Shown here: positions 1 to 5,931 of the stretch, piece by piece | How the letters are laid out: each line of letters starts with the position of its first letter | Numbering within the stretch: position 1 is the first letter of the stretch | Source of the DNA: DATHSN01 sp035464115 | GTDB lineage: Bacteria > Actinomycetota > Acidimicrobiia > Acidimicrobiales > SKKL01 | DNA length: 5,931 bases | Direction of reading: 5' to 3' | NCBI GenBank assembly: GCA_035464115.1 | Contig: DATHSN010000042.1 | Coordinates: forward strand, 1 to 5,931 | The notes under the pieces: model-generated | What the model was told of the DNA's origin: nothing | The model's database searches: none | The model's input: only the letters and a program-made list of their open reading frames with translations | Made by a program: the position numbers and the translations under genes

Positions 1-46
1 GATGATCATGCGCCGGAGACTACGCCCGGACACGACGTGTGGTCGC

Positions 47-52
47 TACGGT
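47..52 (+). promoter_or_regulatory. possible -10 element of a leaderless promoter
   Basis: The hexamer TACGGT fits the actinobacterial -10 pattern TAnnnT. It ends exactly 7 bases before the A of the ATG at 60, where transcription would start if the aminotransferase mRNA were leaderless. No Shine-Dalgarno sequence precedes that ATG, which agrees with this reading. No convincing -35 box is visible in the short upstream sequence, and a 6-base pattern can occur by chance. Confidence 0.3.
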
Positions 53-59
53 GACGCCC

Positions 60-1154
60 ATGCGACATCGCGATCCCGTCCTGATGGGGCCCGGCCCGTG
101 CAACCCGTACCCGGAGGTCATGGAGGCGTACGCCCGGCCGCTGCTCGGCCACCTCGACCCGGACTTCATCACGCTGATGGACGAGGTGGGTGACCGGTTG
201 CGCGAGGTCTTCAAGACGCGGAACCAGCTGACCTTCGCGGTGTCCGGCACCGGCTCGGCCGGCATGGAGGCCGCGTTCGTCAACGTGGTGCACCCCGGCG
301 CTGCGGTGGTGGTGGGCGTCAACGGCGTGTTCGGCGAGCGCATGTGCGACGTCGCCGAGCGCTGCGGCGCCGACGTGGTGCGGGTCGAGGCGCCGTGGGG
401 CGAGCCGATCGAGCCCGAGCGGCTGCTCGCCGCCCACCCGGCGCCCGCGGTCATCGCGGTGGTCCACGCCGAGACCTCCACCGGCGTGCGCAACGACATC
501 GCCCCGCTCGGCGAGGGCAAGGGCGACGCGCTGCTGCTCGTCGACTGCGTCACCAGCCTCGGCGGGATCCCGCTCGAGATCGACGGGTGGGGCGTCGACC
601 TCGCCTACTCCGGCACCCAGAAGTGCCTGGGCGTGCCGCCGGGCCTGGCGCCGCTCACGGTGGGGCCCCGGGCCCTCGAGCGTCGGGTCGAGCGGCCCCG
701 GTCGTGGTACCTCGACCTCGGCATGATCGCCCGCTACGTCACCGGCGAGGGCGCCCGCGCCTACCACCACACCGCACCGATCTCGATGATCTACGGCCTC
801 CACGCCGGGCTCGGGGTCCTGCTCGACGAGGGCCTCGAGGCCTCGTGGGCCCGCCACGCGGCGGTCGGTGGGTCGCTGCAGGACGGGCTCGAGGCCATGG
901 GGATGCGCCTGTTCGCCCGGGAGGGGCACCGCCTCCCCGAGCTCACCACCGTGTGGGTGCCCGACGACCTGCCCCCGGGCCTCGACGAGGCCACCATCCG
1001 GCGGCGCCTGCTCGACGAGTGGGGCATCGAGATCGGCGGCGGGCTCGGCGAGTTCGCCGGGCGGGTCTGGCGCATCGGCCTCATGGGCCACACCGCCCGG
1101 CACCGCAACGTCACCGTGCTGCTCGGCGCCCTCGCCGAGCTGCTCGGCCGGTGA
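60..1154 (+). CDS. alanine-glyoxylate / serine-glyoxylate aminotransferase (class V, PLP-dependent)
   Basis: This 364-residue enzyme of the AGXT/SPT branch of class V aminotransferases probably transfers an amino group from alanine or serine to glyoxylate, giving glycine plus pyruvate or hydroxypyruvate in the cytoplasm. The N-terminal GPGPCNPYPEV segment begins the family fold. SGTGS (62-66) is the cofactor phosphate loop, and AETSTG places Ser140. Asp162 (LLVDCVTSLGG) should contact the pyridine nitrogen. Gln187-Lys188 (SGTQKCLGVPPG) includes the Schiff-base lysine. SWYLDL and YHHTAPIS follow, and Arg338 (WRIGLMGH) should bind the substrate carboxylate. These match human AGT motif by motif, except that Phe91 replaces the Trp of the human NGIWG segment. 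Length is normal. ATG 60 is preferred; an in-frame GTG at 39 would add 7 residues. It probably shares a transcript with the acetyltransferase 70 bases downstream. Alanine versus serine preference cannot be told from sequence. Confidence 0.9.
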   Translation: MRHRDPVLMGPGPCNPYPEVMEAYARPLLGHLDPDFITLMDEVGDRLREVFKTRNQLTFAVSGTGSAGMEAAFVNVVHPGAAVVVGVNGVFGERMCDVAERCGADVVRVEAPWGEPIEPERLLAAHPAPAVIAVVHAETSTGVRNDIAPLGEGKGDALLLVDCVTSLGGIPLEIDGWGVDLAYSGTQKCLGVPPGLAPLTVGPRALERRVERPRSWYLDLGMIARYVTGEGARAYHHTAPISMIYGLHAGLGVLLDEGLEASWARHAAVGGSLQDGLEAMGMRLFAREGHRLPELTTVWVPDDLPPGLDEATIRRRLLDEWGIEIGGGLGEFAGRVWRIGLMGHTARHRNVTVLLGALAELLGR

Positions 1155-1224
1155 GGAAAGGTGCCCGGCGGTGCGGCGCGGCAGCGGTCATGACCAGCGG
1201 TACCCGCACGGGCGCGACGACGGC

Positions 1225-1815
1225 ATGACCACGCTCATCGGCCGTCGCATCGTGTTGCGGCCCCTGGTGGTCGGCGACTTCGAGGCCTGGCGCGAGGTGC
1301 GCCGCCGCAACCACGACTGGCTCACCAAGTGGGAGCCCCGCCGGATCCCGGGCCAGCCCGACACCGTCGAGGACCGCGACGCGTTCGCGGTGCGGTGCTC
1401 GGCCCGCCAGCGCGAGCGCCAGCTCGGCACCGGCCACGGCTTCGGCGTGTTCGTCGAGGGCAGCTTCGCCGGCGAGATCAACCTGTCGTCGATCCAGCGG
1501 GGCCCGTTCCAGAGCGCCTACGTGGGCTACTGGATCGACGAGGTCCACGCCGGCCAGGGCTACACGCCCGAGGCGGTGGTGCTCGTGGCCCGGTTCGCGT
1601 TCGAGGAGCTGTACCTGCACCGGATCCAGATCTCGATCATCCCCCGCAACACCGCCAGCCGGCGGGTGGTCGAGAAGCTGGCGATCCGCGACGAGGGCAT
1701 CGCGGTGCGCTACCTCGAGATCAACGGGGTGTGGGAGGACCACGTCCGCTCGGCGATCACCGCCGAGGAGTGGCGCGACCGCCGCGACGAGCTCTGCGCC
1801 ACCTGGCTCGACTAG
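1225..1815 (+). CDS. rimJ: RimJ/RimL-family GNAT N-acetyltransferase
   Basis: This 196-residue cytoplasmic protein is a single GNAT domain that uses acetyl-CoA to acetylate an amino group. E. coli RimJ acetylates the N-terminus of ribosomal protein S5. Beginning GRRIVLRPL, it carries the RimJ-like WEPRR segment, then QRGPFQSAYVGYWI, then the acetyl-CoA loop HAGQGYTPEA (Gln111-Gly112 at its centre). Asn142 and Ser145 follow in IIPRNTAS, then Glu150-Lys151, and the RimJ-type ending EINGVWEDHVRSAI. The usual Gly after the EK pair is replaced by Ala-Ile, a mild oddity. ATG 1225 matches the family N-terminus but has no ribosome binding site. An in-frame GTG at 1171, 7 bases after AGGTG (1159-1163), would add 18 residues and is a real alternative. 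The stop overlaps that of the convergent ParA gene. Family is certain; S5 as the substrate is inference. Confidence 0.85.
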   Translation: MTTLIGRRIVLRPLVVGDFEAWREVRRRNHDWLTKWEPRRIPGQPDTVEDRDAFAVRCSARQRERQLGTGHGFGVFVEGSFAGEINLSSIQRGPFQSAYVGYWIDEVHAGQGYTPEAVVLVARFAFEELYLHRIQISIIPRNTASRRVVEKLAIRDEGIAVRYLEINGVWEDHVRSAITAEEWRDRRDELCATWLD

Positions 1816-2606
1816 CGGGAGCCGCCCGCCTTCTTCGCCGTGCGGCGGAGCTTGGCGAGCAGGGCGTCGAAGACCTCGGGGACCTCGTGGGCGCGGGCGC
1901 CGTGGTCGTGGATGGGCTCGCGGGCGCCGAGCGCCTCGTTGACCGCGACCCGCTGGGGGATGAACGGGCGCCACACGGCCCGCTTGCCGACCAGGCCGGC
2001 CAGCTCGTCGAGGCGCAGGTCGGCCTCGTGCGACGACGGCGGCACCTTGTTCACCACCACGCCGGCCAGGTCGAGGCCCGGGTTGTCCTGGTCCCACGCG
2101 TCGTCGATGGCGTCGGTGACCGCCAGCAGGCCCCGCAGGCTGAACGCCGCCGGTTCGACGACCACGAGCACCAGATCGGCGGCGGCCAGGCCGTTGCGGG
2201 TGGTGAGCCCGAGGGACGGCGCGCAGTCGATGAGGACCAGCTCGTAGGGGTCGACCACGCCGGTCAGGGCCCGCCGCAGGCGGTGCTCGGCGTGGGCGGC
2301 GCGCACCTCGGTGTCGCGCTGCACCAGGTCGCGCCCGGCGGGCAGGACGTCGATCGGCGCGCCCCAGCCCGACTCGACCACGATGTCGGCCGCGGCGCCG
2401 TCGCGGTTGGCGGCGATGGCGTCGGACACCGTGAGGGTGGCGTCGTCGACCTCGAGGCCGAGGGCCCACGACGACGATCCCTGCGGGTCGAGGTCGACCA
2501 CCAGGGTGCGGACCCCGGCGGCGCGGGCGGCCGAGGCCAACCCGAGCGTCACCGTGGTCTTGCCGACCCCACCCTTCTGGTTGATGACCGCCACCGTCGT
2601 CGACAT
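1812..2606 (-). CDS. ParA/Soj-family P-loop ATPase, no ParB partner in the window
   Basis: This 264-residue ParA/MinD-superfamily ATPase dimerises on ATP. Relatives move DNA or protein cargo by binding the nucleoid. The deviant Walker A motif KGGVGKTT (11-18) has the signature lysine Lys11 and catalytic-loop Lys16. Walker A' is LVVDLDPQGSSS (35-46, Asp38 and Asp40). Walker B is LVLIDCAPSLG (Asp127), and VVVNKVPPSS is the base-recognition region. The P-loop is almost at the N-terminus, so the helix-turn-helix extension of plasmid type Ia ParA is absent, as in chromosomal Soj. The C-terminus is basic. ATG at 2606 is preferred; a GTG at 2612 would add 2 residues and has a weak AGGTG upstream. 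No parB, parS cluster or other partition gene is visible nearby, so cargo is unknown. It is divergent from the cation pump and convergent with the acetyltransferase. Confidence 0.88.
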   Translation of the reverse strand: MSTTVAVINQKGGVGKTTVTLGLASAARAAGVRTLVVDLDPQGSSSWALGLEVDDATLTVSDAIAANRDGAAADIVVESGWGAPIDVLPAGRDLVQRDTEVRAAHAEHRLRRALTGVVDPYELVLIDCAPSLGLTTRNGLAAADLVLVVVEPAAFSLRGLLAVTDAIDDAWDQDNPGLDLAGVVVNKVPPSSHEADLRLDELAGLVGKRAVWRPFIPQRVAVNEALGAREPIHDHGARAHEVPEVFDALLAKLRRTAKKAGGSR

Positions 2607-2683
2607 CGCCACATGGTGGCACCTGGCGCCGCCGGAGGAGGGGCTCGGCGGTTGACGCGCCGGTCCGCCGGGCAGACGAGCGG

Positions 2684-2689
2684 TACGCT
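2684..2689 (+). promoter_or_regulatory. candidate -10 element for the riboswitch-pump transcript
   Basis: TACGCT fits TAnnnT, and a start 6-7 bases downstream would fall at about 2695-2696, the first base pairs of the riboswitch P1 core. A good -35 at the right distance is not visible: TTGACG at 2652-2657 lies 26 bases upstream, which is too far. The assignment rests on the hexamer and its position. Confidence 0.35.
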
Positions 2690-2787
2690 GCGCTCGAAGG
2701 GGAGTATCCCTGTCGCGACACGGTCGTCATCACGGCTCCGGCCCGGACGTGTCGGCTCCTCTGGGAGCGGGAGAGACCTTCGGACGC
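2690..2787 (+). promoter_or_regulatory. yybP-ykoY manganese riboswitch
   Basis: The leader of the P-type ATPase folds as a yybP-ykoY aptamer, which binds Mn2+ and turns on manganese efflux genes. P1 is CGAAGG (2695-2700) with CCTTCG (2777-2782), extendable to 2690-2694/2783-2787 through one G-U pair and one mismatch. The conserved loop GGGGAGTA occupies 2699-2706. P2 is TCCC (2707-2710) with GGGA (2769-2772). P3 is CGACACG (2716-2722) with CGTGTCG (2748-2754), enclosing the conserved GTCATCAC region (2726-2733) and a GGC/GCC stem with a TCCG tetraloop (2734-2743). P4 is GCTCC (2755-2759) with GGAGC (2764-2768). GAGACC (2773-2778) closes the junction as in the consensus. Gene context, a P2-type ATPase, also fits. 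The identification comes from recalled consensus and hand folding, not a covariance search. Confidence 0.88.
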
Positions 2788-2798
2788 TCGTCGATCCC

Positions 2799-2803
2799 GG
2801 AGG
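2799..2803 (+). promoter_or_regulatory. ribosome binding site of the P-type ATPase
   Basis: GGAGG lies 5 bases before the GTG at 2809, the best Shine-Dalgarno match and spacing in the window. It decides the start. The upstream in-frame GTG at 2749 lies inside riboswitch stem P3 and has no such site. The bases CCGGAG (2797-2802) are exactly complementary to CTCCGG (2736-2741) within P3, so access to this site may be what the riboswitch controls. Confidence 0.75.
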
Positions 2804-2808
2804 CCTTC

Positions 2809-5535
2809 GTGACAACCAGCCCACCCTCGGTGGACCCACAACCCACCGCCCCGTCGTCCCCGTGGTCGGAACCCGTGGCGGCGGTGGCCGATGCGCTGGG
2901 CGTCGACCCCCAGGTGGGGCTCGACGCCGCCGACGCCGAGGCCCGCCTCGGACGGTTCGGACCGAACCAGCTCGACGAGACGCCCGGGCGGCCGGCGTGG
3001 AAGCTGTTCCTCGACCAGTTCCGCAACCTGCTGGTCGTGATCTTGATGTTCGCCGCCGCCCTGGCCGGGTTGGTGGGCGAGATCAAGGACTTCGTGGTCA
3101 TCACCGTGGTGCTCACCATCAACGCGGTGCTCGGATTCGTCCAGGAGCACCGCGCCGCGCAGAGCCTGGCGGCCCTGCGGGGGATGCTCAGCCCCACCGC
3201 TCGCGTGCGCCGCGAGGGCGAGCTGCGCGAGATCGACGCCGCTGGCGTGGTGCCCGGCGACGTGGTGGTCCTCGAGGCCGGTGACCGGGTGCCGGCCGAC
3301 GCCCGGGTCCTGAAGGCGGTCTCGGCCGAGGTCGACGAGTCGGCGCTCACCGGCGAGTCGGCACCGGTCGCCAAGCGCGACGAGGTGGTCGCGGGCGACG
3401 CCGGGGTGGGCGACCGCACCGGCCACGTCCACATGAACTCGACGCTCACCCGTGGGCGCATCGAGGCGGTGGTCACCGCCACCGGCATGCGCACCGAGAT
3501 GGGCCGCCTCGCCGAGCTGCTCTCGGGGGCCGAGGCCGGACCCACCCCGCTGCAGCGCCAGCTCCACGGTCTCGGCCAGCGCCTCGCGGCGGTCGCCGGG
3601 CTGGCCGTGGCGATCTTCGCCGCGGTGGGGTTGCTGGTCGACGGCGACCCGCTCGACGAGGTCCTCATCGACTCGGTCGCCATCCTCGTCGCCGCCATCC
3701 CCGAGGGTCTGCCCGCGGTGGTGACCCTCACCCTCGCCATCGGCGTGCGCCGGATGGCCAAGCGGGGGGCGATCGTGCGGCGGCTGCCGTCGGTGGAGAC
3801 GCTCGGCTCCACCGCGGTGATCTGCTCGGACAAGACCGGCACCCTGACCCGCAACGAGATGTCGGCCGAGCGGATCGTCGCGGGCGGCCACGACCTGCGC
3901 ACCCAGGAGGAGTCACCCGACGGCCTCACGGGCGACGCCGTGCGACCCGCCCTCGTGGCTGCGGTGCTGTGCACCGACGCCGCGCTCGGCGACGACGGCA
4001 CGCCGGTGGGCGACCCCACCGAGACCGCGCTGCTCGAGCTGGCGCGCCGCGGCGGCGTCGACCTGCGCGCCACCCGCCGCGACTCGCCCCGCGTGGCCGA
4101 GGTGCCGTTCGACTCGGCCCTCAAGCTGATGGCCACCTGGCACGACACGCCCGACGGGCCGCTCCTCGTCGCCAAGGGCGCCCCCGACGTGCTCATCGAC
4201 CGGTGCGCCACCTCGTCGCTCGACGGCGAGGCCACCCCCATCGACGCCGCGGCCCGCGACCGTCTGCTCGCGGTCGTCCACGATCTGGCCGACGAGGGTG
4301 GACGTGTCCTCGCGCTGGCGTCGGCCCGGCGCGCCGCCCCCGCCGAGGCCGACGCGCCCGTCGACCAGCTGCTGGCCGCCGTCACCGACCTCGAGCTGGT
4401 GGGGTTCGTCGCCCTCGTCGACCCACCCCGCCCCCAGGCCATCGACGCCGTGGCCCGCTGCCACCAGGCGGGCATCGACGTGAAGATGATCACCGGCGAC
4501 CACGCCGCCACCGCGGCCGCCATCGCCCGTCAGGTCGGCATCGAGGGCGACGTCGTCACCGGCGCCGACCTCGACCACCTCGACGACCCCGAGCTCGACG
4601 CCCGGGTCGAGGGCATCGGCGTGTTCGCCCGGGTCAGCCCCGAGCACAAGCTGCGCATCGTCGGGGCGCTCCAGCGACGGGGCCGGATCACCGCCATGAC
4701 CGGCGACGGCGTGAACGACGCTCCCGCGCTGAAGGCCGCCGACATCGGCGTGGCGATGGGCATCACCGGCACCGAGGTCACCAAGGACGCCGCCGCCCTC
4801 GTGCTCACCGACGACGACTTCTCCACGATCGTGCGCGCCGTCGAGGGCGGTCGGGCGATCTACGCCAACATCGTGAAGTTCGTGCGTTTCCAGGTGGCCA
4901 CGAACATCGGTGCGCTGTCGGCGATCCTGGGGGCCACCCTCCTCGGGCTGCCCACACCGTTCACGGCCATCCAGATCTTGTGGGTGAACCTGATCATGGA
5001 CGGCCCGCCGGCCCTCGCCCTCGGTGTCGACCCGCCCGAGCGCGGGGTCATGGACCGCCCACCCCGCGACCCTCGCCAGGGGATCCTCACCGGCCGGCGC
5101 ATCGTGGGCCTGCTGATCGTCGGCGCCACCATGGCGGTGGGCACGCTGGTCGTGCTCGACCAGGCCCTCGGCGAGCTCGCCGAGGAGCGGGCGCTCACCT
5201 TGGCGTTCACCACCTTCGTGATGTTCCAGGTGTTCAACGCGCTGAACTCCCGCGCCGAGGCCCGCTCGGTGTTCGACCGTGAGACGTTCCGCAACTGGCG
5301 GCTGTGGGGCGCGCTCGGGGTCGTCGTCGGCCTGCAGGTGCTCATCACCCGGTGGGGACCGGCCCAGGACGTGTTCGACACGGTCGACCTCGGCTGGGGC
5401 GACTGGGGTCTCGCCATCGCGGTGGCGGCCAGCGTCGTGGTGGTCGAAGAGCTCCGCAAGCTGGTGATGGGGCGCGGCGGCGACGACACCCTCGGGTCGC
5501 TCGACGACCGCCGCAACGGCGCCGAGCAGGTGTGA
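2809..5535 (+). CDS. P2-type (SPCA/PMR1-like) cation-transporting ATPase, probable Mn2+ exporter
   Basis: This 908-residue membrane pump couples ATP hydrolysis to export of a divalent cation. After a Pro/Ser-rich start and a cation-ATPase N domain (about 19-55), M1-M2 span about 71-113. The actuator has TGES (181-184). M3-M4 (about 259-312) include PEGL (298-301). The P domain has DKTGT with phosphorylated Asp341, DPPR (538-541), TGD (562-564) and TGDGVNDAP (631-639). The nucleotide domain has FDSALKLM (434-441) and KGAPD (456-460). M5-M10 follow (about 695-885). Site II ligands Glu299, Asn727 and Asp731 are present. The SERCA site I glutamate is Ala702, and NLIMDGPP (727-734) resembles SPCA/PMR1 Ca2+/Mn2+ pumps. 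The manganese riboswitch upstream makes Mn2+ the likeliest substrate; Ca2+ remains possible. The GTG at 2809 has a strong ribosome binding site; a GTG at 2749 lies inside the aptamer. All catalytic motifs are intact. Confidence 0.93.
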   Translation: MTTSPPSVDPQPTAPSSPWSEPVAAVADALGVDPQVGLDAADAEARLGRFGPNQLDETPGRPAWKLFLDQFRNLLVVILMFAAALAGLVGEIKDFVVITVVLTINAVLGFVQEHRAAQSLAALRGMLSPTARVRREGELREIDAAGVVPGDVVVLEAGDRVPADARVLKAVSAEVDESALTGESAPVAKRDEVVAGDAGVGDRTGHVHMNSTLTRGRIEAVVTATGMRTEMGRLAELLSGAEAGPTPLQRQLHGLGQRLAAVAGLAVAIFAAVGLLVDGDPLDEVLIDSVAILVAAIPEGLPAVVTLTLAIGVRRMAKRGAIVRRLPSVETLGSTAVICSDKTGTLTRNEMSAERIVAGGHDLRTQEESPDGLTGDAVRPALVAAVLCTDAALGDDGTPVGDPTETALLELARRGGVDLRATRRDSPRVAEVPFDSALKLMATWHDTPDGPLLVAKGAPDVLIDRCATSSLDGEATPIDAAARDRLLAVVHDLADEGGRVLALASARRAAPAEADAPVDQLLAAVTDLELVGFVALVDPPRPQAIDAVARCHQAGIDVKMITGDHAATAAAIARQVGIEGDVVTGADLDHLDDPELDARVEGIGVFARVSPEHKLRIVGALQRRGRITAMTGDGVNDAPALKAADIGVAMGITGTEVTKDAAALVLTDDDFSTIVRAVEGGRAIYANIVKFVRFQVATNIGALSAILGATLLGLPTPFTAIQILWVNLIMDGPPALALGVDPPERGVMDRPPRDPRQGILTGRRIVGLLIVGATMAVGTLVVLDQALGELAEERALTLAFTTFVMFQVFNALNSRAEARSVFDRETFRNWRLWGALGVVVGLQVLITRWGPAQDVFDTVDLGWGDWGLAIAVAASVVVVEELRKLVMGRGGDDTLGSLDDRRNGAEQV

Positions 5536-5536
5536 A

Positions 5537-5574
5537 CCGCCCCGGCCCGGTCGCGGTGCGACCGGCCGGGGCGG
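5537..5574 (+). terminator. GC-rich hairpin between convergent genes, likely terminator
   Basis: Starting one base after the pump's stop codon, CCGCCCCGG (5537-5545) pairs with CCGGGGCGG (5566-5574). Inside it CGGTCGC (5548-5554) pairs with GCGACCG (5558-5564) around a GGT loop. One further C-G pair with one bulged C joins the two, giving about 17 pairs. There is no T tract on either side, so it is not a canonical intrinsic terminator, but such hairpins are common 3' ends in high-GC actinobacteria. It ends 22 bases from the stop of the convergent gene at 5597, so it may serve both. Confidence 0.65.
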
Positions 5575-5596
5575 CCCTCGCCGGCCTCGCGCCGGG

Positions 5597-5931
5597 TCAG
5601 CGGGTGAGGCGGGTCGCAGCCTCGGCCACGCTGATGACCAGGTAGTCGAGCGGACCGCAGCCGGCGTCGTCGGCCAGTCGGGCCGGGCGGTGGCCGCCGG
5701 TCCACGGGGTCACCGAGAAGATGGCGTCGGGCTCGACGATCCAGCGCAGGTGCGTCCACCAGTCGCCGTCGTGGCGGGCGGCCGCCTCGACCACGAGCAG
5801 GCGCTCGCCGGCGCGCAGCTCGCGGGCGGCGCGGGCCAGGTCGGTGCCGCCCAGGTCGCCGGCACCGACCTCGCGGCCGTCGGCGGTGAGCCAGATGGTG
5901 TCGTGGGCCACGCCGGTGCAGTCGCGCGACT
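5597..5931 (-). CDS. hypothetical protein, 5' part beyond the window
   Basis: I do not recognise a family. The minus-strand frame ends at a TGA (5597-5599) and stays open to the window edge, giving about 110 visible residues. A GTG at 5911 could start a 104-residue protein (beginning AHDTIWLTADGRE), but no ribosome binding site precedes it, so the true start may lie outside. The visible part looks soluble and acidic to neutral, with no membrane segment. It has a Trp-rich middle (DGDWWTHLRWIVEPDAIFSV) and a C-terminal DYLVISVAEAATRLTR that could form a strand and helix. The amino-acid mix is balanced and reads like a real protein, unlike the Arg/Pro/Ala-rich shadow frames. It converges on the cation pump with a shared hairpin between them. 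Its function and any link to the pump are unknown. Confidence 0.6.
   Translation of the reverse strand, partial: SRDCTGVAHDTIWLTADGREVGAGDLGGTDLARAARELRAGERLLVVEAAARHDGDWWTHLRWIVEPDAIFSVTPWTGGHRPARLADDAGCGPLDYLVISVAEAATRLTR

Noticed and set aside
6..1103. A 365-codon open frame on the minus strand opposite the aminotransferase
   Set aside because: Low-complexity composition, no motifs, and full overlap with a gene whose catalytic motifs are all intact.
2652..2657. TTGACG as the -35 box of the pump promoter
   Set aside because: It is 26 bases from the candidate -10 TACGCT, and no -10-like hexamer stands 16-18 bases downstream of it.
2749..2808. Upstream GTG start adding 20 residues to the pump
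   Set aside because: The GTG lies in stem P3 of the riboswitch and has no ribosome binding site, while the GTG at 2809 has GGAGG at ideal spacing.
1329..3284. A 651-codon + strand frame spanning the acetyltransferase, ParA and pump regions
   Set aside because: It crosses three real genes in other frames and the riboswitch, with Arg/Gly/Pro-rich, domain-free product.
1111..3891. A 926-codon open frame on the minus strand
   Set aside because: It runs antisense through the acetyltransferase and the pump and in another frame through ParA. The product is extremely rich in Arg, Gly, His, Asp and Pro with no domain. It is a GC-driven shadow frame.
3969..5282. A 437-codon + strand frame inside the pump gene
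   Set aside because: The product is almost entirely Arg, His, Pro, Gly and Ala, typical of an out-of-frame reading of high-GC coding sequence.

Overview
The window is very GC-rich, gene-dense chromosomal DNA. Codons end almost always in G or C, GTG starts are common, and one gene may be leaderless. This points to a high-GC actinobacterium. An acidimicrobial lineage is only a guess from overall character. There are no insertion sequences, CRISPR arrays, tRNA genes, rRNA genes or other signs of recent transfer.

Left part (60-1815, + strand): a PLP-dependent alanine/serine-glyoxylate aminotransferase (60-1154) is followed 70 bases later by a RimJ-like GNAT N-acetyltransferase (1225-1815). Convergent to these is a ParA/Soj-family ATPase on the minus strand (1812-2606). 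It has no parB or other partition gene beside it in the window. The acetyltransferase and ParA stop codons share the palindrome CTAG.

Centre and right (2684-5574, + strand): a 202-base gap separates the divergent ParA gene and a P-type ATPase. This gap carries the most informative element in the window, a yybP-ykoY-type manganese riboswitch (2690-2787). P1, P2, P3 and P4 stems, the GGGGAGTA internal loop and the GAGACC closing segment can all be read from the sequence. Sixteen bases downstream of the P1 core is a strong ribosome binding site (GGAGG, 2799-2803), followed by a GTG start at 2809. The controlled gene (2809-5535) is a complete P2-type ATPase. Its membrane metal site resembles SPCA/PMR1 Ca2+/Mn2+ pumps (one ion site) more than SERCA. 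Riboswitch and pump together suggest a manganese-induced Mn2+ (possibly Ca2+) efflux unit. The leader also contains two nested alternative pairings that would cover the ribosome binding site and start codon, suggesting translational control.

Right edge: a long GC-rich hairpin (5537-5574) lies between the pump and a convergent, unrecognised minus-strand gene (5597 to beyond the window end), and probably serves as a shared terminator.
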